From an uncultured Roseburia sp. (lineage in GTDB: Bacteria; Bacillota; Clostridia; Lachnospirales; Lachnospiraceae): a DNA stretch of 64,000 nt. The stretch covers positions 186,001 to 250,000 of the forward strand of contig CANRYS010000002.1 of the NCBI GenBank assembly GCA_947644305.1, read 5' to 3'. Shown here in pieces: positions 10,705 to 19,582 of this stretch. Both the position numbers and the translations under genes were made by a program. How positions within the stretch are numbered: position 1 is the stretch's first letter; every line of letters begins with the position of its first letter. The notes under the pieces are model-generated. The model saw nothing but the letters and a program-made list of their open reading frames with translations, searched no databases and was not told the origin of the DNA.

Positions 10705-11770
10705 AAAGAATAGAAGAGAGGAAAAGCTGCCAAAGATAATTAGCTATATTTTATGGACAGTGGCTGTGTTAAGGATGCTGAATGGAATCTTTTTGGCGAT
10801 ATTTCAAATATTGGGGAACCAGTTTGGTGTGGGGAAGTGGGGTCAAAGAAATTTAGCTGTCACAGTGATTACGTTTATATTTTTACTGCTATGCGTGTAC
10901 TTACTTCGTCGAAAATACATCGATTTGCTTCAGCATGTGTCGGCAGGTTATTTTATCTTTTTTACTGGAATTATAGTCCTCAATGAAGTTTCACTTGCCT
11001 TAATCAGAGAACATATTGAAACAGGAGAATTTATAACGTGTGTGGTCACTTTGTTTATGTCCCTAGGTGTTTATTCTCAAATGATTATGGTTTTTCTCTT
11101 AGCCGCTTCCAAGCAGAAAAATACGGAGAAACAAAAGTGGAATGAAACATATCTTGAGGCGCAGGCAAAGCATTATGAGTATTTAGAAAAAAGGGAAGAG
11201 GAGACAAAGAAATTTCGTCATGATATGCGAAATCATTTGCGTGCAATTTATGATCTGGCAGGTCAGGAGGGAAAGGAGGAGCTGCGGGGGTATGTGGAAC
11301 ATATCTGTGGAAAATTTGAGATGTTAGATAGTTCTGTGACAGTTGGAAATGCCACTGCTGATGCAGTGATCAATCGATTTGCAGAGATGTTTTCCCAGAA
11401 AAATATAGAATTTATAGTGTCAGGACATTTACCCACTGATTGTTTTGTAGATGCCTTTGATCTATGCACTATTTTTTCTAATATCCTTGAAAATGCCATG
11501 GAAGCGTCTGAAAAATGTGCAGAAGAATTTCGCAAAATAAAACTGCAGATCCGCTATGATAAGGATATGATCTTCATCCTGGCAGAAAATTATTTCGCGG
11601 AAGAGATACAACATAAGGCTGGAGTTCTTAAGACAACAAAAGGTGAAAAAGCAGGTCACGGATATGGCATCCAGAATGTAATTGAAAGTGCAAAAAATTA
11701 TACAGGAACGGTAGAATATATACAGAACGGAAACTGTTTTCAGATATTTGTTATACTATATAAAGAATAA
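10691..11770 (+). CDS. GHKL sensor histidine kinase (AgrC-like)
   Basis: The 359-residue protein has about four N-terminal membrane segments (residues 15-140) with short outside loops, then a coiled region, an H-box with H177 in FRHDMRNHL, and a HATPase_c_5-type domain with an N-box (NILENAMEAS) and G-box (GHGYGIQNV). This is the layout of peptide-sensing AgrC/ComD-like kinases. ATG 10691 has a GGAG site eight bases upstream and is preferred to the TTG at 10685. No agrB/agrD-like peptide gene was seen next to it, so the signal is unknown. Confidence 0.88.
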   Translation: MQMLRKNRREEKLPKIISYILWTVAVLRMLNGIFLAIFQILGNQFGVGKWGQRNLAVTVITFIFLLLCVYLLRRKYIDLLQHVSAGYFIFFTGIIVLNEVSLALIREHIETGEFITCVVTLFMSLGVYSQMIMVFLLAASKQKNTEKQKWNETYLEAQAKHYEYLEKREEETKKFRHDMRNHLRAIYDLAGQEGKEELRGYVEHICGKFEMLDSSVTVGNATADAVINRFAEMFSQKNIEFIVSGHLPTDCFVDAFDLCTIFSNILENAMEASEKCAEEFRKIKLQIRYDKDMIFILAENYFAEEIQHKAGVLKTTKGEKAGHGYGIQNVIESAKNYTGTVEYIQNGNCFQIFVILYKE

Positions 11771-11799
11771 GTTAATATAAAATTAATGTTTTTTATTCA

Positions 11800-11829
11800 A
11801 TTCGCGCAATTAAAAGACCATTCGCGCAA
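11800..11829 (+). promoter_or_regulatory. Candidate LytTR operator: paired direct repeats
   Basis: ATTCGCGCAA occurs at 11800-11809 and again, identically, at 11820-11829, so the copies start exactly 20 bases apart (about two DNA turns). Paired direct repeats at this spacing upstream of a promoter are typical of LytTR sites, although the sequence differs from the AgrA consensus. Possible -10 elements (TATGTT 11854-11859, TATACA 11865-11870) lie downstream, before the secreted-protein gene at 11921. Repeats are seen; regulation is inferred. Confidence 0.55.
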
Positions 11830-11920
11830 AAGCCATTTCCTTTTTAAATATTTTATGTTATGTTTATACAGTTCGAACAAAAAGGTAACTTTCTAAAATA
11901 AAAAAAGGAGAAAAGGATAA

Positions 11921-14156
11921 ATGAAAAAGATCACAAAAAGGGTTATTGCGCTCTTAATTATGTTTTCAATGACTATCTGTTGCGTGATGGGTAATGAAAT
12001 GAATCCTGCCCATGCGGAAGAAACAAGTAAGAATTTAGTTGTTAAAGCAGAAAATAGTTTAAACGGCAGTATAGAAATGGAGATTTCTATAACAGCTTCC
12101 TGGGATAATCATTATAATGCTGATGTTACATTAAAAAATAAACTAGATGAAAAGATCGATAACTGGATGATTGCTTTTGATTTTAATAATAATATTGAAA
12201 ATATCTGGAATGCGAAAATTATTTCTCATGAGGAAGACCATTATGTAGTTAGCCTGACGATGCCAAATCGAACCCGCCGTGAATGGCGTATTTTGGCGAA
12301 CCACTTCGTTTTTCGTCCTTGTCTTGCGTCAGCAAGACTTCGTCCTCTAGCCTTGTTCTTCGCCAAAATACACCACACACGGTCGAAGATTTCAAACCAG
12401 TTATTTTGCGAATGCGAAGGCAGTTGAATGAGTCGTAGCGGTGGCTACGGCGATTGAAACTAACGAACGCATTTACAAAATAGCTGGTTAAGAAACGGGT
12501 TCGATTTGGCACCGTCAGGCTAAGAATGCAGATTGGAATCAGGATATACCAGTGAGGGGACAGATTACTTTTGGTATGACCGTTTCTTACGAAGAAGAAG
12601 TTTCCAATCTGACAAATTATTATGATGCTACGGATTTGATAGAAGTTGAACGCGATTATGATATTACATATACCCAGTTCACCCAATGGGACAATAAAAT
12701 CAATGGTCAAATAACAATTCAAAATAATTCGGAAGAGGATATAGAAGATTGGCGGCTTGAATTACTGAGTGATGTGGATTTTGACAATGTATGGAATGCA
12801 GAATTGTTGGAGTGTGCAGATGGATACAGTTATTTTGAAAATATGTCTTATAATCAAAATATCCCTGCCGGAGGTTCTGTTTCCTTTGGATTTATTGCCA
12901 CATGTGAAAAGGATCCTGATTTTTCTGAATATATATTGTATGAAATTGGAGAAGTACAGAAAGATTCTGCGGATGAGGACGAAGAAGAGGAAGAATATTA
13001 TGATGGTGATGTGATCTGGGGAGAGGAGGATTTTGAAAGTCCTGAAGACTATCAGGAGTATCTGAAGAGTATAGGTGGGTATGCACAGTATTCATTTAGG
13101 GATGATCGGATTATGACGCTTAACCTTGAGAAAGGTAAAGAATTGTATTGTGAATTAGAATGCCAAATCGATTCGATTCCAGATACCTATGCTATTATTG
13201 AGGGGCAAAATTCTATTGTTCTACAACTAAAAGGTAAGGCATTTCAAAATTTCTGTCTAACAGATAATTATTTGTATGCTACCCAACATGCAGGAGAGGA
13301 TACTTATTTACTTCGGTTTAAAAGAAATAAAGTGAAAGGAGAAAAGGCTGTTTTTAAAGATGCTATGCTGCTAGAGGGATTTGGGCATGGACAAAGTTTA
13401 CAGAAATTCACAGAAGGAAATAGTTCATATTTTCTATTGACTTGCCGTCCATTTTCTATTGCATCTGAAAAAGTTCCAAAAGGAATAAAAATCACTGATT
13501 GGGGAACTGAGATTGCTTGCATACAGTATAAAGGTAATACTATCATTAATTATGAAAATGATAAAGGTAAAAAATTTGGACTTATGAGAAATTTGGAGTA
13601 TGCCACAAATAAGGTTGATACGAAAACTAAAAAAAGAAAAAGTTTTGGTACAATAGTACGTGTTGATTTGGGTTTGTACTCTAATAAAACATTGATCCTT
13701 TGGAAAAGAAAAGCAAATATGGATATACAGATTGTTACATACAATTTCAAAGAAATGAAAAAACGCTTATCGATCGAAAATAAAATTATAGACTTTTCTG
13801 ATGAGAATATTAATACTAATGCCTATACATGTTTTAAAGGAAGAAAATTTGTTTCACCAAATGGTTCCATGCAAGGTATAGATATTTATGGTTCGGATAT
13901 ATATATAAGTTCTGGAGACCAGTGCAAGAGTATGAAATTATGTTTGTCCAGATTAAAAGTATCAAAGAAAAAGATAATTGGTATGAAGGATGAAATTAAG
14001 ATAAAAGAAATAGCAGAAATAGCAGCCGGCTCTAAAATGAATATGGAGGTTGAAGGAGTACAGATTACGAAGAAGAAAGTTTTTGTTTGTTTTACTCCAT
14101 GTAATCAAAACGTTGGAAGAAAATTACCACAATATATTATGTCTATTGACCGTTAG
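11921..14156 (+). pseudogene. Secreted protein with two CBM2-like domains, interrupted by a MITE-like element
   Basis: The N-terminal part (11921-12250) has a signal peptide (MKKITKRVIALLIMFSMTI, cleavage near AHAEE) and a beta-sandwich resembling cellulose-binding family 2 domains (ITASWDNHYNADVTL, NIENIWNAKI). The element at 12250-12522 breaks it; the frame resumes with KNADWNQDIP. Deleting the element plus one TA (271 bases) rejoins HYVV and KNADWN in frame, giving an ancestral protein of about 654 residues. The C-terminal part has a second CBM2-like domain, an acidic linker (DEDEEEEEYYD) and about 330 residues with beta-propeller-like features (QGIDIYGSDIYISSGD) faintly like helveticin-J proteins. 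That last assignment is uncertain. As it stands the product would stop within the element. Confidence 0.85.
12250..12522 (+). mobile_element. 269-bp palindromic MITE-like element, copy 1
   Basis: The element spans 12252-12520 and is flanked by TA on both sides. Its 25-bp terminal inverted repeats (GCCTGACGATGCCAAATCGA at the left end; right end 12496-12520) differ at one position. Inside are arm A (12277-12382, with GTATTTTGGCGAA pairing to TTCGCCAAAATAC and an apical GTCTTGC/GCAAGAC hairpin), a linker GGTCGAAGATTTC, and arm B (12395-12489, AACCAGTTATTTTGCGAATG pairing to its near complement, with apical CGTAGC/GCTACG). It encodes no protein. TA flanks suggest mobilization by an IS630/Tc1-type transposase, none of which is in the window. 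Confidence 0.85.
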
Positions 14157-14171
14157 GAAGAAGGAAATGGA

Positions 14172-15503
14172 ATGAAAAAAAATTATTTTACTGTATTGTT
14201 TGTTTTTTTCTGCATTCACATGATTTTATCCTGCCAGGACAGTTTTGCCGCCACAGAAGTGGCGGCTGGTTCCTGTGGTGACAACGTAACCTGGAGATTA
14301 ACGAGGGATGGGGTACTCAGTATAAGCGGGGAAGGGGAGATCACAGGCGGGACTTGGCAGCAAACAGACATCAAACCAAAGAAAGTTGTTATTGACGAAG
14401 GAGTGACATCCATTAGCGGCCGTTGGATATTTGGAGATGAAGAGATAGAAGAAATAACCATTCCTAATAGTGTAATTAAGATCGGGGATTGTGTGTTTCA
14501 GGGATGTGGTGTAAAAACACTAAGGATTCCGGACTCTGTGATAGAAATTGGAGAATATGCCTTTAGTAAATGTGAAAAATTAGAGCAGATCAGGTTGTCA
14601 GAAAATCTGAATACGATTAGCGCTCATATGTTTTCTTCTTGTTCTCGTCTAAAAAAGATAGAAGTACCAGATAGTGTGATATATATAGGTGAAGGTGCTT
14701 TCAGCAATATGGATTCTCTGGAAGAAATCGTTTTAGGAGGAGGATTACAAAAGGTTGGCGGGGCGATTTTTGAAAAATCTTACCGGCTTCGGAAAATTAT
14801 CAACCATTCATCGGTTATACTGAATATAAAAAATACCAAAACTGCAGTACAGAAGGTTATATGGTCTGCAGGTAGGAAAAGAACGGAGGTTGTTCCAGGA
14901 AATTGTGTTGCCATAGGAAAAGGGAAAAAATATAAGCTTTCTTATCGCCTGAATGGAGCAAAAGTGAAAGGAAAACTTCCGAAGAATTATAGGTATGGTG
15001 ATGTCGTTAAGTTTCCCGTAAAAGTAAGAAAAAAGGGATATATTTTTTCTGGTTGGAATGTTATTTCACCAGAAAATCAAAAAAAGGGAAAAAAGAGTTA
15101 TGGATTATATAGATGGGACGATCATTGTGAACTGGACAGTGTGCAGGAAACATGTGGCGATAAGATCGTGACGCCTCGATTCTACAAGATCTATATAACT
15201 AAAAGAAATAAAACTTCGGTCAATGTCAAAGTGGATATCAGTAAGAGCAATACCAAATATTTTCGATTTACTGCCCTTCGGTATTCTACGGATCCCAATA
15301 TGGGAACATACCGGGTAAAATACTCCTATCCATCGACGAAAACGTTAAAATCAGATTATGTTTTAAAAGGATTGAAAAAAAGGAAAAGGTATTATATTGA
15401 TGTAATGATGACGGATGATGACTGGTTCTTTGCGGATTACTGGGAAAATAAAAAGATTGATTATTTGCCGTGGGACGGTAGGAAAATATACCGTCATAAA
15501 TAG
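14172..15503 (+). CDS. Secreted BspA-like leucine-rich repeat protein with InlB-type repeat
   Basis: The 443-residue protein has a signal peptide (MKKNYFTVLFVFFCIHMILS, mature from about residue 27), then the segment TEVAAGSCGDNVTWRLTRDG and BspA/LRR_5 repeats (about 70-230), each around a (I)PDSV-I-IG--AF-- pattern. A Listeria-Bacteroides B-repeat follows (YKLSYRLNGAKVKGKLPKNY to KKGYIFSGWN, about 256-300), then a C-terminal domain ending WDGRKIYRHK. Such proteins are secreted or surface-attached and often bind host or cell-wall ligands; no sorting signal is visible. A paralogue follows 39 bases downstream. Confidence 0.85.
   Translation: MKKNYFTVLFVFFCIHMILSCQDSFAATEVAAGSCGDNVTWRLTRDGVLSISGEGEITGGTWQQTDIKPKKVVIDEGVTSISGRWIFGDEEIEEITIPNSVIKIGDCVFQGCGVKTLRIPDSVIEIGEYAFSKCEKLEQIRLSENLNTISAHMFSSCSRLKKIEVPDSVIYIGEGAFSNMDSLEEIVLGGGLQKVGGAIFEKSYRLRKIINHSSVILNIKNTKTAVQKVIWSAGRKRTEVVPGNCVAIGKGKKYKLSYRLNGAKVKGKLPKNYRYGDVVKFPVKVRKKGYIFSGWNVISPENQKKGKKSYGLYRWDDHCELDSVQETCGDKIVTPRFYKIYITKRNKTSVNVKVDISKSNTKYFRFTALRYSTDPNMGTYRVKYSYPSTKTLKSDYVLKGLKKRKRYYIDVMMTDDDWFFADYWENKKIDYLPWDGRKIYRHK
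14246..14341 (+). repeat. 96-bp near-identical patch, copy 1
   Basis: This stretch matches 15617-15712 with one mismatch, although the two genes are much more diverged on both sides. It begins at the signal-peptide junction and includes a perfect 8-bp hairpin, GCCGCCAC-AGAA-GTGGCGGC (14247-14266). Gene conversion or a recent recombination event is the likely cause. Confidence 0.85.
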
Positions 15504-15542
15504 TGGAACTTGATGATCGGTTTATCGTAAGGAGGAATATAA

Positions 15543-16859
15543 GTGAAACATAAGATCTGTCTTTTGTGTACTCTTTTTGTAGTCATAGCATGTTTTTGTC
15601 AGGGGACTACGAGCCTTGCCGCCACAGAAGTGGCGGCTGGTTCCTGTGGTGACAACGTAACCTGGAGATTAACGAAGGATGGGGTACTCAGTATAAGCGG
15701 GGAAGGGGAGATGAAACAGGGAGAATTTCTTCCAGAACCGTATGAAGGTATGCCAAAAAAAGTAGTTATCGGTCATGGTGTCACCAGTATTAAATTTCGG
15801 GCTTTTCCTTATGATAGTATTAAAGAAATCAGTATACCGGACAGCGTTGTGTCTATTGAGAGTGGAGCCTTTCAGAATTGCGGATTTGAGAAGATAATGA
15901 TTCCGGATTCGGTGGAGATGATTGGTGAAAATGCTTTTGAGGGATGTTCTGAGTTGAAAGAAATTCATTTGCCGGGGAATTTGAAGGTTATCAGAGGACG
16001 TATTTTTTCCGGATGCGTAAACCTGAGAACCCTGGTGATACCGGACAGCGTGGAAAAGATTGAACCGCTGGCATTTTACCGTGCTTATGGTCTTACAAAG
16101 GTGACAATTGGAAGAGGGGTAAAAGAAATAGGCAATAATATTTTTCTGGAAGCAGACCGAGTTCGGGAAATCAATAATCTTTCTGCGGTTTCTTTTGACA
16201 TAACCCAGACTGGAACAAAAATAGATCAGGTCAGCTGGTTTGTTAATGGAAAGCAAACGAAGAGTATCCTCCCTTTTAGTGTGGCACTTGGCAGGGGAAG
16301 AAAATACAAACTGTCCTATCAGCTAAATGGTGCAAAGGTGAAGGGAAAGCTTCCCAAATCTTATCGATATGGTGACATTGTGGAATTCCCAAGAAACGTG
16401 ACGAAGAAAGGATATATTTTTTCAGGATGGAACATTATTTCAAAGAAAAGATATCTGGCAGGCAAACGTTGCATGGGGCTTGAAGACTGTAAACTGGACA
16501 GCTTGTATGATACTCACGGAGACAGGATCATGATCCCGCGCTTTTATAAGGTGAAGATAAAAAGAAAGAATAGATCAAGCGCCCTTGTGACAGCGGATTT
16601 ATCCGAACTGGGTACTAGTTATTTTGGGACGATATTACTCTGTTACAGTGAGGCTGGAAAGGATAAAAAATACAAGGTTACATATCGTGAGGAAGATAAG
16701 CATAAAAAAGTAAAAATTGTAATGAAGAATCTAAAAAAGGGTAAGAAATATCAGGTAAAGTTTTTGTTGACTGACAGTTCCAGATACGATATGGACGGTG
16801 TAAAAAAAGTAGTGGGGGTACTGAAATTTGATGGGAGGAAAGTGTATAGGCATAGGTAG
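15543..16859 (+). CDS. Secreted BspA-like leucine-rich repeat protein, paralogue
   Basis: The 438-residue protein has the same architecture as its upstream neighbour: signal peptide (MKHKICLLCTLFVVIACF), the shared TEVAAGSCGDNVTWRL segment, LRR_5 repeats (for example IPDSVVSIESGAFQNCG), a B-repeat (YKLSYQLNGAKVKGKLPKSY to KKGYIFSGWN) and a matching C-terminus (FDGRKVYRHR). It starts at GTG with AGGAGG six bases upstream. The pair arose by tandem duplication, followed by strong divergence outside the 96-bp patch. Function is unknown; secretion is inferred from the signal peptide. Confidence 0.84.
   Translation: MKHKICLLCTLFVVIACFCQGTTSLAATEVAAGSCGDNVTWRLTKDGVLSISGEGEMKQGEFLPEPYEGMPKKVVIGHGVTSIKFRAFPYDSIKEISIPDSVVSIESGAFQNCGFEKIMIPDSVEMIGENAFEGCSELKEIHLPGNLKVIRGRIFSGCVNLRTLVIPDSVEKIEPLAFYRAYGLTKVTIGRGVKEIGNNIFLEADRVREINNLSAVSFDITQTGTKIDQVSWFVNGKQTKSILPFSVALGRGRKYKLSYQLNGAKVKGKLPKSYRYGDIVEFPRNVTKKGYIFSGWNIISKKRYLAGKRCMGLEDCKLDSLYDTHGDRIMIPRFYKVKIKRKNRSSALVTADLSELGTSYFGTILLCYSEAGKDKKYKVTYREEDKHKKVKIVMKNLKKGKKYQVKFLLTDSSRYDMDGVKKVVGVLKFDGRKVYRHR
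15617..15712 (+). repeat. 96-bp near-identical patch, copy 2
   Basis: This is the partner of 14246-14341, with a single G/A difference. The hairpin GCCGCCAC-AGAA-GTGGCGGC lies at 15618-15637, again at the signal-peptide junction. Confidence 0.85.
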
Positions 16860-16900
16860 GAATGTTGGTTTAAGACTAGGAGAAATAGGAGTATGAATAA

Positions 16901-18883
16901 ATGAAACGATTTCTTATTATGATAAAGCTATTTTTAAAAACCCCTGGTATCGTAATTCCTTTTGGCATTTTAGTGGCTTGCTGCAATGTGTTTTTATTTA
17001 AGTTGACCACCGGCTTCATTGCAAATGTTAGTAACCCATCAGCGATTAGCGACGCCATTTATTATTTTGGGGATATCAATTTATTATGTTTTCTTTTGTT
17101 TCTGTTTTGGATCTTTATTAGTTTTGAATTTATGCGAAAAGTAAAAGAAACACATATGGAAGAATTGTTGAATACATATGGAAGGAGCGGAAAATTAGTT
17201 TGTTTAGAGCAGGTGTGTGTGCTGGTTTTGGTAGCTGCTCTACTAGCCATAAACATATCTGTTTATTATATTGTGGCATGTGTTAGTTTGAGCGTATCTG
17301 ATCAGCTGACTGGGGAAGCGATCCGGCTATTGCTGGTGAATGTCTGGTGCCTCTCCTTTGGAGCCATCGGGATGGGATGTGTGCTGGCGAAAATTAAGAA
17401 ACGTTTTTTAGGATACGTGATAATGCTTGCAATTCTTTTTTTGATTCTTCCCAATACCGTAGATTTTTTTGGAATGCTGCAACGGGATTATTATATCCCT
17501 GTTTTCTTTGTTAGGGATCTGATCTGTCTTATTCCACCGGATATGTCAGCAGTAAATGATACCTTATATGGTTTTCCTACAGAAGCGTACCGTATGGCGG
17601 CGATGGGATTCTGGATTGTATTTGCCCTCCTGCTTTTTGCCTGGGAATTTTATAAAAACATCCCAAAGAGACGTTTCATTTCTTTGGCAGTACTGGTAGG
17701 ATTGTCAGGATTATTATTATATCAGGCAGAAGTAAAGGGAAGTGTTTTGCTGATGAAGGATCATCCAGAGGCTAGTTTAAATGAGATCGTAGATTATTAT
17801 ATAAAACATGAGGCAAAAGACGAAGCGGCGAATTTTGAAATTACAGAATATAATATAAACATGACTATGGGAAAAGAGTTAGAGGCAGAAGTTATTATGG
17901 ATTTACGTTCGCCAGAGAGAATGTCATGCTATCGTTTCACATTGTATCATGGGTATAAGATTAAAGGGGTGACAGATGGGGCGGGAACTCCCTTAGAGTA
18001 CTCCAGAGAAGGAGATTATTTGGAGGTTCAATCCCAGGGTGACAGCCTGTCGGAAATATGTATCGCCTATAAGGGACATAGTTCCAGCTTTTATGCAAAT
18101 AAGAAGGCTTGTTTTTTGCCAGGATTTTTTCCATATTACCCAAGGGCAGGATATCGAATGATTTATGATATCAATAAAAGGATATATGTGTCTCATAGGG
18201 ATGAAAAGGCGAAGTTCCATGTTACAGTTGATAAAGATCAAATGTTTAGTAATCTGAGGAAAGAGGGAAAGACATTTGAAGGAGTGGCTGAAAATCTAAT
18301 TCTGGTCAATGGATATTACAAGGAGACCAAAAGTGAAGGTAAACGGATGATAACATATCCTCTTTGTGAAAGTGAAGAACAGGGAATAAAAGAACGATTG
18401 AAGCAGCTTCCCACAGAGTTAGAAGAACTGCAGTCATTCTTGGGGATATCTGATCTGGAAACATCATTTCCCGAATTAATTGTAACAGTGCCAGGAAGTT
18501 TGGCGATGGCAAGTTCGGTGCAGAAATATTTTTCTTATGAAGATTATGCTCTTGTGTCTTCTGATACTGGGGCTTATGATATGTTAGAAGAGAAAATGCT
18601 GGAGAGCGGTATGGTCACAAAAGAGAAAAAACTTCTTTTTGATACCTTCTTTTCTATGCATATAGAAACTGATACGGATGTAGATATATTGGGATTATGG
18701 AAAGAAGAAGAAGGGTTTACCGGATACGAAACAAAGGAAATGGAATTAAGTGATTTTTTCGTTGAAAAAATAAGAAAGTATGGAGTTCAATATGTATCGA
18801 GCGAGATCATGCGTTATCTTTTGGACGAAAATAATCATATGGATTCCCTGGAATTCATAAAAAGATTGGAAAAGGGGGAGTAA
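16901..18883 (+). CDS. Large ABC-2-type membrane protein with extracytoplasmic domain
   Basis: The 660-residue protein has about six to seven membrane segments in residues 1-290 (for example IVIPFGILVACCNVFLF, FLGYVIMLAILFLILP), then a soluble region of about 370 residues. In ABC-2 permeases of this shape the soluble part often resembles an M1-like peptidase fold; I see no intact HExxH, so no peptidase activity is claimed. The ATPase gene begins four bases after its stop and a second permease follows, so the three probably form one exporter. The locus follows a LytTR system and secreted proteins, suggesting peptide export or self-protection (inference). Confidence 0.7.
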   Translation: MKRFLIMIKLFLKTPGIVIPFGILVACCNVFLFKLTTGFIANVSNPSAISDAIYYFGDINLLCFLLFLFWIFISFEFMRKVKETHMEELLNTYGRSGKLVCLEQVCVLVLVAALLAINISVYYIVACVSLSVSDQLTGEAIRLLLVNVWCLSFGAIGMGCVLAKIKKRFLGYVIMLAILFLILPNTVDFFGMLQRDYYIPVFFVRDLICLIPPDMSAVNDTLYGFPTEAYRMAAMGFWIVFALLLFAWEFYKNIPKRRFISLAVLVGLSGLLLYQAEVKGSVLLMKDHPEASLNEIVDYYIKHEAKDEAANFEITEYNINMTMGKELEAEVIMDLRSPERMSCYRFTLYHGYKIKGVTDGAGTPLEYSREGDYLEVQSQGDSLSEICIAYKGHSSSFYANKKACFLPGFFPYYPRAGYRMIYDINKRIYVSHRDEKAKFHVTVDKDQMFSNLRKEGKTFEGVAENLILVNGYYKETKSEGKRMITYPLCESEEQGIKERLKQLPTELEELQSFLGISDLETSFPELIVTVPGSLAMASSVQKYFSYEDYALVSSDTGAYDMLEEKMLESGMVTKEKKLLFDTFFSMHIETDTDVDILGLWKEEEGFTGYETKEMELSDFFVEKIRKYGVQYVSSEIMRYLLDENNHMDSLEFIKRLEKGE

Positions 18884-18887
18884 ATGG

Positions 18888-19577
18888 ATGCTTAAGGTAA
18901 AACATGTAAAGAAGAACTTTGGAAAAAGAAAAGTTTTAGATGATATCTGTTTGGAATTGGAAAATGGATGCTATGGCTTGCTGGGTCCGAATGGTGCAGG
19001 AAAAACTACATTGCTCCGTTGTATTTTGAAATTGTATCCAATAAAAGAGGGACAAATCAGTACAGAAAATAAGAACATAGGATATCTTCCTCAAAAATTT
19101 GGAGTGTTCCAGGAATTGACGGTATATGATATATTGTATTATTTTTCTACCTTAAAAAAAGTTCCAAAAGAAGAGCGGGATGACGAAATTGATCGGGTGC
19201 TTTCTCTGGTAAATCTGGAAGACCGGAAAAAAGAGAGAATGAGTCGTTTGTCTGGGGGTATGCTGCGCAGGGTTGGAATTGCCCAGGCGATATTAGGAGA
19301 CCCGGAGATTCTTTTCTTTGATGAACCAACAGCGGGGCTGGATCCGGAGGAAAGGGCTAGATTTAAAAGATTAGTGAAAAAGATTATGGAGGGCAAAATT
19401 GTTATTATTTCTACGCATATAGTCGAAGATGTGGAATCATTATGCGATCGGGTTATTATTATGAATCAGGGAAAAATTCTGGAAAATGTAACGGTGGATG
19501 AGGCATGTCGATTTGCTGGGTCGGAAGCTAATGCCAATCTGGAAGCCGGATATCTGGCACGAGTACAAGGAGATTGA
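18888..19577 (+). CDS. ABC transporter ATP-binding protein
   Basis: The 229-residue ATPase has Walker A GPNGAGKTT, Q-loop YLPQKFG, signature LSGGMLRR, Walker B ILFFDEPTAGLDPEE and switch histidine STHIVED. It is closest in style to ABC-2 exporter ATPases (CcmA/NatA-like). The start has a GGGGGAG site overlapping the end of the upstream permease gene. It provides the energy for the permeases encoded on either side. Confidence 0.93.
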   Translation: MLKVKHVKKNFGKRKVLDDICLELENGCYGLLGPNGAGKTTLLRCILKLYPIKEGQISTENKNIGYLPQKFGVFQELTVYDILYYFSTLKKVPKEERDDEIDRVLSLVNLEDRKKERMSRLSGGMLRRVGIAQAILGDPEILFFDEPTAGLDPEERARFKRLVKKIMEGKIVIISTHIVEDVESLCDRVIIMNQGKILENVTVDEACRFAGSEANANLEAGYLARVQGD

Positions 19578-19582
19578 CACGT

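Noticed and set aside
12460-12475. CRISPR-like ATTGAAAC sequence inside element copy 1
   Set aside because: Many CRISPR repeats end this way, but there is no spacer-repeat series; it is part of the element's arm B loop.
16901-18883. Active M1-type peptidase domain in the ABC permease
   Set aside because: No HExxH motif is present; only the general layout is similar.
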